From Nocardia takedensis NBRC 100417 (GTDB lineage Bacteria > Actinomycetota > Actinomycetes > Mycobacteriales > Mycobacteriaceae): a DNA stretch of 64,000 nucleotides. The notes below the pieces were generated by a model, which did no database searches, was not told where the DNA came from, and saw nothing but the letters and a program-made list of their open reading frames with translations. The position numbers and the translations under genes were made by a program. How positions within the stretch are numbered: position 1 is the stretch's first letter; each line of letters begins with the position of its first letter. Positions 53,257 through 61,113 of this stretch are shown here, piece by piece. The stretch is from assembly GCF_000308695.1 (NCBI RefSeq), contig NZ_BAGG01000028.1:1-64000 (forward strand), in the 5' to 3' direction.

Positions 53257-54966
53257 ATGACGACCACCGACCGGCCTGGGGCCGACATCAAGCCGCGCAG
53301 CCGCGATGTCACCGACGGACTGGAGAAGACCGCGGCGCGCGGGATGTTGCGCGCGGTCGGGATGGGGGACGCCGATTTCGCGAAATCGCAGATCGGCGTC
53401 GCCTCGTCGTGGAACGAGATCACGCCGTGCAACCTGTCGCTGGACCGGTTGGCCAAGGCGTGCAAGGACGGTGTCTTCGAGGGCGGCGGCTATCCGCTGG
53501 AGTTCGGCACGATCTCGGTGTCGGACGGCATCTCGATGGGGCACGAGGGCATGCATTTCTCGCTGGTGTCGCGCGAGGTGATCGCGGACAGTGTGGAGAC
53601 GGTGATGCAGGCCGAACGACTCGACGGTTCGGTGCTGCTGGCGGGCTGCGACAAATCGCTGCCGGGCATGTTGATGGCGGCGGCACGGCTGGATCTGGCG
53701 AGCGTGTTCCTCTACGCGGGGTCGATTCTGCCGGGGATCGCGAAACTGTCGGACGGGTCCGAACGCGAGGTCACCATCATCGACGCGTTCGAGGCGGTGG
53801 GGGCGTGCGCGCGCGGGTTGATGTCGCGCGAGGACGTCGACGCGATCGAACGCGCGATCTGTCCGGGCGAGGGCGCGTGCGGCGGCATGTACACGGCGAA
53901 CACGATGGCCAGTGCGGCCGAGGCGTTGGGAATGTCGTTGCCGGGCAGTGCCGCCCCGCCCGCGACCGACCGTCGCCGTGACGGTTTCGCGCGCAGCAGC
54001 GGCCGCGCGGTGGTGGAGTTGTTGCGGCGCGGGATCACCGCGCGCGACATCCTCACCCGTGAGGCGTTCGAGAACGCGATCGCGGTGGTGATGGCCTTCG
54101 GCGGTTCCACCAACGCGGTGCTGCACCTGTTGGCGATCGCGCACGAGGCCGAGGTGCCGTTGGATCTGGACGATTTCGCGCGGGTCGGCGCGCGGGTGCC
54201 GCACCTGGCGGATGTGAAACCGTTCGGCAGTTACGTGATGACCGACGTCGACCGCATCGGCGGCGTGCCGGTGGTGATGAAGGCGCTGCTGGACGCCGGT
54301 CTGCTGCACGGGGATTGCCTGACGGTGACGGGAAAGACGGTGGCGGAGAACCTGGCCGACGTCGCACCGCCCGATCCGGACGGAAAGGTGTTGCGCGCCA
54401 TGACCGCCCCGATCCATCCGACCGGCGGCATCACCATCCTGCGCGGGTCGTTGGCCCCGGGTGGCGCGGTGGTCAAGTCCGCCGGTTTCGATTCCGATGT
54501 GTTCACCGGTACCGCACGGGTTTTCGAGCGCGAGCGGGCCGCGCTGGACGCGCTCGAGGACGGCACGATCACCGGCGGTGACGTGGTGGTCATCCGCTAC
54601 GAGGGCCCCAAGGGCGGGCCGGGGATGCGGGAGATGTTGGCGATCACGGCCGCGATCAAGGGCGCGGGGCTGGGCAAGGACGTCCTGCTGCTGACCGATG
54701 GTCGCTTCTCCGGCGGCACCACCGGGTTGTGTGTGGGGCATGTGGCGCCGGAGGCGGTGGACGCGGGCCCGATCGCGTTCGTGCGCGACGGCGACCGCAT
54801 CACCCTCGACGTCGCCAACGGCACCCTCGATCTGGATGTCGACGAGCGCGAATTGGCCGACCGCGCCGTGGGTTGGGCGCCGCTGGCGCCCCGCTACACC
54901 CGCGGTGTGCTGGCGAAATACACCAAACTGGTCGGCTCGGCCTCGATCGGCGCGGTCTGCGGCTGA
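53257..54966 (+). CDS. ilvD: Dihydroxy-acid dehydratase
   Basis: The 569-residue protein has the IlvD Fe-S ligands in [31 protein letters not shown] and [15 protein letters not shown], and the C-terminal signature [18 protein letters not shown]. It dehydrates dihydroxyisovalerate and dihydroxymethylvalerate to the 2-keto acids in valine and isoleucine biosynthesis. It is in normal length range. There is no strong ribosome site before the ATG. A long palindromic hairpin follows the stop by six bases. No other branched-chain gene is nearby. Confidence 0.95.
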   Translation: MTTTDRPGADIKPRSRDVTDGLEKTAARGMLRAVGMGDADFAKSQIGVASSWNEITPCNLSLDRLAKACKDGVFEGGGYPLEFGTISVSDGISMGHEGMHFSLVSREVIADSVETVMQAERLDGSVLLAGCDKSLPGMLMAAARLDLASVFLYAGSILPGIAKLSDGSEREVTIIDAFEAVGACARGLMSREDVDAIERAICPGEGACGGMYTANTMASAAEALGMSLPGSAAPPATDRRRDGFARSSGRAVVELLRRGITARDILTREAFENAIAVVMAFGGSTNAVLHLLAIAHEAEVPLDLDDFARVGARVPHLADVKPFGSYVMTDVDRIGGVPVVMKALLDAGLLHGDCLTVTGKTVAENLADVAPPDPDGKVLRAMTAPIHPTGGITILRGSLAPGGAVVKSAGFDSDVFTGTARVFERERAALDALEDGTITGGDVVVIRYEGPKGGPGMREMLAITAAIKGAGLGKDVLLLTDGRFSGGTTGLCVGHVAPEAVDAGPIAFVRDGDRITLDVANGTLDLDVDERELADRAVGWAPLAPRYTRGVLAKYTKLVGSASIGAVCG

Positions 54967-54972
54967 ATGCCG

Positions 54973-55004
54973 CGCTGCTGTGAGCGGATCCGCTCACAGC
55001 AGCG
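54973..55004. terminator. 32-bp perfect palindrome after ilvD, terminator and/or operator
   Basis: Two 16-base half-sites meet at the centre; the left is CGCTGCTGTGAGCGGA. As RNA it folds into a stable hairpin directly after the ilvD stop, without a T-tract. It is also 40 bases before the first clpP start, where it could serve as a dyad operator for the XRE regulator encoded downstream. Confidence 0.7.
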
Positions 55005-55044
55005 TCGCGCGCATTCCCGGCCCCGCGCGCCGCATCGTGGAGGC

Positions 55045-55647
55045 ATGGCTCACGACGACAAGACTCCACTGTTCGGGTGGCGCGCCCGCGAACAACTCTT
55101 CGGCCGCCGCATCCTCGTACTCGACGGTCCGCTCGACGACGACAACGGCACCTTGCTGATGACGCAGTTGCTCACGCTGGCCGCCGAGGATTCCGCGGCG
55201 GGCATCTCGCTGTGGATCCACTCACCCGGCGGGTCGGTGCCCGCGATGCTCGCCATCCGCGACGTCATGCGGTTGGTTCCGTGCGAAGTCTCCACGCTCG
55301 CACTGGGATTGGCGTGCAGCGCGGGGCAGTTCCTGCTCTCCTCGGGAAGCAGGGGCCGCCGCTACGCGCTGCCGCACGCGCGCATCCTCATGCACCAGGG
55401 CTCGGCGGGCATCGGCGGCAGCACCGTGGACGTGCAGGTGCAGGCCGAGGACCTGCGCTACACCGTGGACACCGTGCTCGGCATCATCGCCGAGGACACC
55501 GGCCAACCGTTCGACCGCATCTACGAGGATTCGCTGCACGACCGCTGGTTCACCGCCGCCCAAGCCCGCGACTACGGCTTCGTCGACGCCATCGTGGACA
55601 GCTTCGACAGTATCGTCCCGCAACGGCACCGGATCGGAATCTCATGA
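55045..55647 (+). CDS. clpP: ClpP-family protease subunit with full catalytic triad
   Basis: The 200-residue ClpP homologue has the nucleophile Ser92 in LACSAGQFLL, His117 in ARILMHQGS and Asp166 in HDRWFTA. WIHSPGGSVPAMLAI marks the oligomerisation region. It forms barrel protease complexes with Clp ATPases in the cytoplasm. Translation is coupled to the next clpP by an ATGA overlap. GGAGG lies only one base from the ATG at 55045, so the start might be read inefficiently; no alternative start is evident. It is probably a ClpP3-type accessory paralogue, because housekeeping clpP1P2 is usually next to tig and clpX. Confidence 0.92.
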   Translation: MAHDDKTPLFGWRAREQLFGRRILVLDGPLDDDNGTLLMTQLLTLAAEDSAAGISLWIHSPGGSVPAMLAIRDVMRLVPCEVSTLALGLACSAGQFLLSSGSRGRRYALPHARILMHQGSAGIGGSTVDVQVQAEDLRYTVDTVLGIIAEDTGQPFDRIYEDSLHDRWFTAAQARDYGFVDAIVDSFDSIVPQRHRIGIS

Positions 55648-56237
55648 GCTCCTACACGATTCCCAATGTCATCGCCCAGCATCCGCGCGGCGGTGAACGC
55701 ATCACCGACATCTATTCGCACCTGCTCGCCGAACGCATCGTCTACCTGGGCACCCCGATCGATTCGGGGGTGGCCAACGCGCTGATCGCCCAGTTGCTGC
55801 ACCTGGAGTCGGACAGTCCCGAACAGGAGATCCAGCTCTACATCAACTGCGAGGGCGGCGACCTGTCGGCGGGGCTGGCCATCTACGACACCGTGCAGCA
55901 CATCGGCGCGCCCGTGCACACCACCTGCGTCGGGCAGGCCATCGCGGTCGGCGCGGTCCTGCTCGCGGCGGGCGCGCCGGGGCATCGCGCGCTGCTCCCG
56001 CACGCCAGGGTGGTCCTGCACCAACCCGCCGCGCGCGGACAGGGCGCGATCCCGGACCTGATCATCCAGGCCGATGAGCTGGTGCGGATGCGCGCCGAAA
56101 TCGAGTCGATCCTGGCCGCGCACACCGGCCAGACCGCCGAACGGTTACGTCACGACACCGACCGCGACCGGGTGTTCACCGCCCAGGCGGCCGTCGATTA
56201 CGGCTTGGCCGACCACGTGATGCGCCCGCGCGGGTAA
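55644..56237 (+). CDS. clpP: ClpP-family subunit lacking the catalytic serine
   Basis: The 197-residue ClpP homologue overlaps the first by ATGA. Where ClpP has GQAAS this protein has GQAIA (98-101), so the nucleophile position is Ala101 (codon GCG at 55944). His126 (VVLHQP) and Asp175 (DTDRDRVFTA) remain, and the fold motifs INCEGGDLSAGLAIYD and VDYGLADHV are intact. It should be inactive by itself and act as a structural subunit in a mixed ring with the first ClpP, comparable to ClpR-type subunits. The frame is otherwise undamaged, so a sequencing error is unlikely. Confidence 0.9.
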   Translation: MSSYTIPNVIAQHPRGGERITDIYSHLLAERIVYLGTPIDSGVANALIAQLLHLESDSPEQEIQLYINCEGGDLSAGLAIYDTVQHIGAPVHTTCVGQAIAVGAVLLAAGAPGHRALLPHARVVLHQPAARGQGAIPDLIIQADELVRMRAEIESILAAHTGQTAERLRHDTDRDRVFTAQAAVDYGLADHVMRPRG

Positions 56238-56264
56238 TAGTCGGCGGGGAGGGGCTTCGGTCGA

Positions 56265-56630
56265 TCAGGCGGCCAGCATCGTCGGCATACCGGTGCGGGG
56301 GAGCGCGGGACGCACCGCGCGCAACCTGCGGGCACGCAGGTCGTCGGCGATCCGTTCGGTGAGTTCGCCGAGTCCGATGCCGAGCGCGCCCGCCAACGCC
56401 GCGATCATCTCGCTCGACGGTTCCTTGCGACCACGCTCGACCTCCGACAGATACTGCGGCGAGATGCCCGCGCGACCCGAGGTTTCGGCGAGCGTCTCGT
56501 CCAGGTCGCGGCGCAGTTCGCGCAGTTGCTCACCCAGCACCTCGCGCCACAGGGGTTCGGGGGCCGGACGCTCGCGCGGGTCGTCCGCGCGGCCTCCGGG
56601 GATCGCGTGCAGTCGCGGATGCTCGCTCAT
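56265..56630 (-). CDS. XRE/ClgR-PopR-like regulator with Ala-Ala C-terminus
   Basis: The 121-residue protein has an XRE HTH at about 35-95 (RELRRDLDETLAETSGRAGI then SPQYLSEVERGRKEPSSEMI), close to ClgR and PopR of actinobacteria, which control clp genes. It ends in MPTMLAA. In Streptomyces the terminal Ala-Ala of PopR is needed for ClpP-dependent degradation, so this protein is likely a Clp substrate. It lies 27 bases from, and convergent with, the clpP pair. CGGAG is close to the ATG at 56630. Confidence 0.85.
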   Translation of the reverse strand: MSEHPRLHAIPGGRADDPRERPAPEPLWREVLGEQLRELRRDLDETLAETSGRAGISPQYLSEVERGRKEPSSEMIAALAGALGIGLGELTERIADDLRARRLRAVRPALPRTGMPTMLAA

Positions 56631-56799
56631 GCTCCGAGCGTACGGGGGCGGGGGCGCGCATTCCGCGCGTTCCGCTCTGGGCGAACCGCGCCCGGCGGTG
56701 GTCCCGACTCGCCCGTGCCGAAGTCCGGTCGGCGCCCGCGAACCGTGCCCCCACATCACCGGGCATTCCTGTTTCCCCGGGTGCGCTAGGGTTCGAGCC

Positions 56800-57273
56800 G
56801 TGTTCGTACGTGGGGGAATACGGCGGTCGATGCTCGCCGGTGCACTCGTCGTCGCAGCTCTGAGCGGGTGCGGCAGGTCAGTGGCGGGTATGCCGGTCGC
56901 CGCGCAGGATTCCGGTGGGAGTTCCGGCGTCGCGGTGACGCCGGGCGTGCAGGCGATCGCGGGTGAATGGGTCGGCTCCTACACCTGCGCGCAGGGGGAC
57001 ACCGGTCTCACGCTCACCGTCGACGCCGCGGGCCGCACCGAATTCTCCTTCTACGCCTTACCCGGCAATGTCGCGGCGAAGCCGGGCCGCTTCGAGATGC
57101 GGGCGAAGGTGACCGGGGAGTCGGTCGAGTTCACCCAGGTCCGGTGGATTCAGCAACCGGGCGGCTATCAGATGGTCGATCTGGTCGCGACCGAACGGGC
57201 GGCCGACTCGATGCGCGGGAACGTCTTCGGCACCGGGTGCACGACATTCCAGGTCGTGCGTCACCGGAGTTAG
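56800..57273 (+). CDS. Small secreted lipoprotein
   Basis: The 157-residue product has a signal peptide (FVRGGIRRSMLAGALVVAAL) with the lipobox LSGC. A Gly/Ser-rich linker and a beta-rich domain of about 105 residues with two cysteines (YTCAQGD and GTGCTTF) follow. It resembles mycobacterial-type secreted lipoproteins with an Ig/lipocalin-like fold, but no named family is recognised. The GTG at 56800 is preferred over ATG 56830 because it supplies the basic N-region. Its stop overlaps the convergent transglycosylase gene by four bases. Confidence 0.65.
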   Translation: MFVRGGIRRSMLAGALVVAALSGCGRSVAGMPVAAQDSGGSSGVAVTPGVQAIAGEWVGSYTCAQGDTGLTLTVDAAGRTEFSFYALPGNVAAKPGRFEMRAKVTGESVEFTQVRWIQQPGGYQMVDLVATERAADSMRGNVFGTGCTTFQVVRHRS

Positions 57274-58271
57274 TACCAGTGATTGCGCTGCCAGAACTCC
57301 CACGCCTGGTCGGGGCCGCCGTAGCGGTCGACCATGTAGTCGTAGGTCCAGCGGATCTGGGTGAGCGGGTTGAACGCCCAGTCCCAGCCGTGGGTGAACA
57401 TCTTGTTGGCGGGCAACGCCTGCCCCAGGCCGTAGGCGCCGCTGCCCCAGTTCAGGGCGAAGACGTTCCAGCCGCTTTCGCGGGTGATCACCGCGTCGAA
57501 GGCCGGGAACTGGTGCAGTGGGACCACGGTCAGCGCCAAACCCTTGAGCCCGGTGCGGAACAGGACTCCGGCGCTCTGGATGACCGGTGGTTCGTTGCGG
57601 GCCGGATTCTCGGTGTCGACGCGGGGGTCGTTTCCGGCGGTCTGGGAGTCGGCCTCGGCGCGGTCGGCGGGCGGCGACGGGTTCGCGGCGTCCGGTCCGC
57701 GGTCGGCGGGCAGGTGGTCCGGCGGGGGAGTGCCCGGTTCCCAGGGGGCGAACGGCGCCGCCTCGGCGGGCAGATCGTCACCGGTCGGCGTGATCGAGAA
57801 AGGCGCGGGAACGGTCGGGAGGTCGATCCCGAAGACGTCGCGGACCGGAGTCGCCAGTCCGGGCACCCGGTCGGCAGGTAGGTGGTCCGGGGGCGGGACA
57901 CCGGGTTCGTAGGGGGCGAACGGTGACACCTCGGTCGGGAGATCGTCACCGGGCGCGGCCCACGGCGTGAACGCGAAGGGGGCCGGGCCGGCGGGGATGT
58001 CGAGCGGGAAGGGCACGGGGAATTCGGCGGGGATCGGCTTGGGGCCGACGGCCGGGATCTCGGCGGGGAGCGGCGGAGTCGCGCCCGCGGACGGCGCTAG
58101 GGACCGGCCGGGCAGTTCGACGGTGAACGGCGCGAACAGGTCGCGCAGATCGCGCTCGAACCGGGCGGGGCCGGGCGGTTCGGGCGTCATCGGCGCGGGC
58201 GACTCGGCGTGGGCCGCCGCGCACGGGGTGAGGACGCAAGCGGTGATCGCGGCGAGCAGGAAGCGCTGCAC
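57270..58271 (-). CDS. Secreted transglycosylase-like protein with Pro-rich repeats
   Basis: The 333-residue protein has a signal peptide (QRFLLAAITACVLTPCAAAHA), a Pro-rich region with two copies of a unit containing PPPDHLPADR (about 115-205), and a C-terminal lysozyme-like domain (about 255-333) with FDAVITRESGWNVFALNW. The Glu in TRESGWN is the expected catalytic acid, and GAYGLGQALP is the second conserved motif. It should cleave or bind peptidoglycan outside the cell. AAAGGAG lies eight bases before the GTG at 58271, inside a hairpin-forming palindrome. Confidence 0.8.
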   Translation of the reverse strand: MQRFLLAAITACVLTPCAAAHAESPAPMTPEPPGPARFERDLRDLFAPFTVELPGRSLAPSAGATPPLPAEIPAVGPKPIPAEFPVPFPLDIPAGPAPFAFTPWAAPGDDLPTEVSPFAPYEPGVPPPDHLPADRVPGLATPVRDVFGIDLPTVPAPFSITPTGDDLPAEAAPFAPWEPGTPPPDHLPADRGPDAANPSPPADRAEADSQTAGNDPRVDTENPARNEPPVIQSAGVLFRTGLKGLALTVVPLHQFPAFDAVITRESGWNVFALNWGSGAYGLGQALPANKMFTHGWDWAFNPLTQIRWTYDYMVDRYGGPDQAWEFWQRNHWY

Positions 58272-58281
58272 GGCGAATGCT

Positions 58282-58295
58282 CCTTTCGCGAAAGG
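58282..58295 (-). promoter_or_regulatory. Palindrome covering the ribosome site
   Basis: CCTTTCGCGAAAGG is a perfect 14-base palindrome that contains the AAAGG of the ribosome binding site of the transglycosylase-like gene. In the transcript it could pair and hide that site, or it could be a DNA operator. Confidence 0.4.
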
Positions 58296-58498
58296 TCCAC
58301 CCGTCAGCAAATCAGCAGTTATCGATACTGTCTCGGAGGTGCCGCGGCGTGTCGGCGGGGGAAGGCCGATCGCGTCGGCTGTGCGAGGCGGTCTCGGGGG
58401 TGGTCGGCAAACCGCGCGCCGCGAGGGTGGGCGGGCATAGGATGACCGAACATGCCGTCGGGTCTGTTCCGGCGGCGGGTGAGCGGAAGGAGAGCGGT

Positions 58499-59098
58499 GT
58501 GGGTGTCTTCTCACCGGGGTTCCGCGGCCGGGTCCGCCCGGCCGACGACCGGTTGCCGCCCGGGCAGTACCTGACCGAGGACTTCCCGGTCCTGTCGGCG
58601 GGCCCGACGCCGCGCGTCGACCTCGACACCTGGAGTTTCACCATCGTCGACGAATCCGGCGGTCGACACAGCTGGACCTGGGCGCAATTCCTGGACCTGC
58701 CCCAGACCAGCCCGCACGTGGACATCCACTGCGTGACCCGCTGGTCGAAACTGGACACCGACTGGGTCGGGGTCTCCCTGGACACCCTGCTCGCGGAGGT
58801 GCCGACCCAGGCCGACTACGCGCTGGCGGTCAGCTACGGCGGCTACACCACCAACGTGCCGCTCGAGGATCTCACCGACGGCAAGGCGTGGATCGCGCAC
58901 CGCTTCGGCGGGCAGGATCTGGCGCCCGAGCACGGCGGACCGGCGCGATTGCTGATCCCGCACTTGTACTTCTGGAAGTCGGCCAAGTGGATCACCGAAC
59001 TCCGCCTGCTCGACGAGGACGAACCCGGGTTCTGGGAGAACGCGGGCTATCACGATTACGGAGACCCGTGGCGCGAGCAGCGGTATCAGGGCGACTGA
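58499..59098 (+). CDS. Sulfite oxidase-like molybdopterin oxidoreductase
   Basis: The 199-residue protein is a short Oxidored_molyb (YedY/MsrP type) domain: WTWAQFLDLPQTSPHVDIHC provides the conserved Cys ligand region (VDIHCVTRWSKLDTDW) and PARLLIPHLYFWKSAKWI the C-terminal half. It should bind a molybdopterin and reduce or oxidise a small oxo compound. The GTG at 58499 has GGAAGGAG six bases upstream; an ATG at 58442 is in frame but without such a site. It overlaps the reductase gene by 31 bases. The cytoplasmic location is likely, as no Tat signal is seen. Confidence 0.85.
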   Translation: MGVFSPGFRGRVRPADDRLPPGQYLTEDFPVLSAGPTPRVDLDTWSFTIVDESGGRHSWTWAQFLDLPQTSPHVDIHCVTRWSKLDTDWVGVSLDTLLAEVPTQADYALAVSYGGYTTNVPLEDLTDGKAWIAHRFGGQDLAPEHGGPARLLIPHLYFWKSAKWITELRLLDEDEPGFWENAGYHDYGDPWREQRYQGD

Positions 59099-59805
59099 CC
59101 GGTTGGCGGGCGGCCGAACTGGTCGCCTCCCGATTCGAGACCGCCTCGGCGCGCACGCTGACCCTGCGCGTCGACCCGTGGCCCGGCCATCTCCCCGGCC
59201 AGCACGTCGACGTGCGGCTCACCGCGCCCGACGGCTACCAGGCCGAACGCAGCTACTCGCTGGCCGCGCCCGCCGACGGCGACCTGATCGAGATCACCGT
59301 GCAGCGGGTGCCCGACGGGGAGGTCTCGGGCTATCTGGTCGACGGATTCGAAGTCGGGGACAGCGTCGAAGTGCGCGGACCGGTCGGCGGCTGGTTCGTC
59401 TGGGATCCGGCCGCGGCGGGTTCCGCGCTGCTGATCGGTGGCGGGTCCGGCATCGTGCCGCTCATGGCGATGCTGCGCGCCCGCCGCGTCGCCGCCCCGA
59501 CCGCCCGGATGCGGACGATCTACGCGCTGCGCGACCCGTCCCAGCTCTACTACGCCGCCGAACTCGCGCCCGATCCCGACCTGTTCCTGGCCTATTCGCG
59601 AGTCGCGCCGCCCGGTGACCCGCGGTCGCCGGGCCGGCTGTCGGAGGCGGAGTTGGTCGAACACGGCCTCGCGCCCGGCCCCGAGGTCACCTGTTACGTG
59701 TGCGGTCCGACCGGATTCGTGGAATCCGTGGCGGGAGCACTGGTTTCGATCGGACACGATCCGGCGCGCGTGCGCACCGAGCGTTTCGGCCCGAGTGGGA
59801 GATGA
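59068..59805 (+). CDS. Ferredoxin-reductase-type FAD/NAD(P) oxidoreductase
   Basis: The 245-residue protein has the FAD motif ERSYSLA (RxYS), GPVGGWFVW, the NAD(P) motif IGGGSGIVPLMAML and the terminal CYVCGPTGFVESV. It should transfer electrons from NAD(P)H through FAD to the molybdopterin partner encoded upstream. It lacks a [2Fe-2S] domain. The GTG at 59068 has GGAG four bases before it and lies inside the end of the upstream gene, so translation is coupled. A DUF6510-type gene follows immediately. Confidence 0.88.
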   Translation: MARAAVSGRLTGWRAAELVASRFETASARTLTLRVDPWPGHLPGQHVDVRLTAPDGYQAERSYSLAAPADGDLIEITVQRVPDGEVSGYLVDGFEVGDSVEVRGPVGGWFVWDPAAAGSALLIGGGSGIVPLMAMLRARRVAAPTARMRTIYALRDPSQLYYAAELAPDPDLFLAYSRVAPPGDPRSPGRLSEAELVEHGLAPGPEVTCYVCGPTGFVESVAGALVSIGHDPARVRTERFGPSGR

Positions 59806-59807
59806 CC

Positions 59808-60107
59808 ATGCGCGAACAGCCCTTCCCGCGTTATCAGGACGACCTGCACGTCGACGGCAACGCCCTGGCCGGGCCGCTGTCGGAGGTGTTCGTCGGCGAG
59901 GTGACCGCTTGCGACTGCCGGTGCGGAGTCTGCGGCGCGACCGCCCCGCTGGCGCAGGCCATGGTCTACCGGAGCGGACCGGGCGCGGTGGTGCGCTGCG
60001 TGTCCTGCGCGGCGATCCTGCTGCGGCTGACCACCACCCCGGCGGGACGCTGGCTCGACCTGGGCGAGGGCGCGGCACTCTGCCTGCCCGTCCCGGACAC
60101 GATCTGA
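59808..60107 (+). CDS. DUF6510-like zinc-ribbon protein
   Basis: The 99-residue product has cysteine pairs CDCRCGVCG and RCVSC that can bind zinc or iron, and GNALAGPLSEVFVGEVT at the start, the DUF6510 pattern. It is the third gene of the molybdopterin-oxidoreductase operon. GGGAG lies six bases before ATG 59808; the ATG at 59802, which overlaps the upstream stop, is in frame but too close to it. It may supply an electron-transfer or maturation function. Confidence 0.8.
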   Translation: MREQPFPRYQDDLHVDGNALAGPLSEVFVGEVTACDCRCGVCGATAPLAQAMVYRSGPGAVVRCVSCAAILLRLTTTPAGRWLDLGEGAALCLPVPDTI

Positions 60108-60559
60108 GCCCGCCCCCGGACTGCCACACGGTCACGCCGGGTTGCGGCAGCGCAGCAGGAGGCGTTGCGGCAGGGACGCCATGACGCCGCGGGCGGGCAC
60201 GGCGGAGCTCGGCGCTGCGGGGCGGCGTATTTCCGGCGTGTGAATCGACCGCGCCCGCGTGTGCGCGATGTGTTAACGCGGCTTCGGAAAACGCCTGGTC
60301 GATGGTTAACCGGTAGCAACTCGTGCGCGTGTCGGATTTCCGCGCATGAGCGTCGACTGCATCCAAAAATACTGCGGCACAGTGAATTACCTGCTTGAGA
60401 GTCGAATACGCCGCGGTGAGTCCCCGGTAATCCCCAATTACTCCCGATGTGACCAAACGGAAACGGCGGGGGCGTGAACTTGGCACATCGGCTTCGGTCG
60501 CTCGCAACCGGAACCGCATCGCATCGCCCCACCGGCATCCCGAATCACCAGGAGTTCCC
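60108..60559. other. 452-base leader of the Nit1C-type cluster
   Basis: No protein-like frame is seen. It is AT-richer than average between 60270 and 60450. Two GTTAAC sites lie at 60272 and 60305, 33 bases apart, and an inverted repeat GTAAT-N5-ATTAC at 60427-60441. GGAG five bases before the ATG at 60560 is the ribosome site. The region is a likely promoter and regulatory zone for the downstream cluster, which is associated with nitrogen starvation in other bacteria. Confidence 0.5.
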
Positions 60560-61105
60560 ATGGCCGCACCCACCACCCCCACCACGGAGATCGATGAGCA
60601 GATCGAGCGCAATATCGCCGCCTCGCTCGCCGAGATCCCGCACCCGGCCCTGCCGCCGGGCAGCAACATCTACGGCTCGACCAAGATCTTCCCGGACTAC
60701 CAGGCCGAGGCGGGCGAAACCTATTTCACGCTCGTGCACGGCATCGCCCACGAATCCTCGGTGAGTTTCGTCGCGATCCTGCAGGCCACCCGCGCCAAGC
60801 GCAAAGGGTTCGACTCCGCGATCTACTTCTACGGTCCCGGCGCGATCAACTGCGTGGCGACCCGCGGTTTTCCGACCACCGGCGACAGCGGCTTCCCCGG
60901 CGAGCAGAACATCAACCAGGCCCTGGCGACTTTCATCGCCGAGGGCGGCAAGGTGTTCGCCTGCCGCTTCGGCCTGGCGCTGCACGGCGCGCGCGAGGAG
61001 GACCTGATCGAGGGCGTCATCCCCGCGCATCCGTTGGACGTGCAGGACGCGCTGATCCACTACGCGCGCAAGGGCGCGATCATCAACTCCACCTATCAGC
61101 TGTAG
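60560..61105 (+). CDS. MSMEG_0572/Sll0783-family protein (Nit1C cluster)
   Basis: The 181-residue protein matches the MSMEG_0572/Sll0783 family: PGSNIYGSTKIFPDYQAEAG, FVAILQATRAKRKGFDSAIY, FYGPGAINCVATRGFP and GKVFACRFGLALHG. The family is up-regulated in nitrogen starvation in cyanobacteria and mycobacteria and forms part of the seven-gene Nit1C cluster, linked to cyanide assimilation in pseudomonads. Its biochemical role is unknown. The ribosome site GGAG fixes the ATG at 60560. The radical SAM gene follows after eight bases. Confidence 0.92.
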   Translation: MAAPTTPTTEIDEQIERNIAASLAEIPHPALPPGSNIYGSTKIFPDYQAEAGETYFTLVHGIAHESSVSFVAILQATRAKRKGFDSAIYFYGPGAINCVATRGFPTTGDSGFPGEQNINQALATFIAEGGKVFACRFGLALHGAREEDLIEGVIPAHPLDVQDALIHYARKGAIINSTYQL

Positions 61106-61113
61106 GCGTGACC

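Noticed and set aside
58272..58440. c-di-AMP riboswitch before the transglycosylase-like gene, as in some rpf genes
   Set aside because: I looked for the conserved core of the ydaO class in this leader and could not find it; only a short palindrome at the ribosome site is present.
60255..60450. Classical GlnR box in the Nit1C leader
   Set aside because: GTTAAC and GTAAT elements occur but the spacing of AC dinucleotides does not match the known GlnR pattern, so only a general regulatory region is reported.
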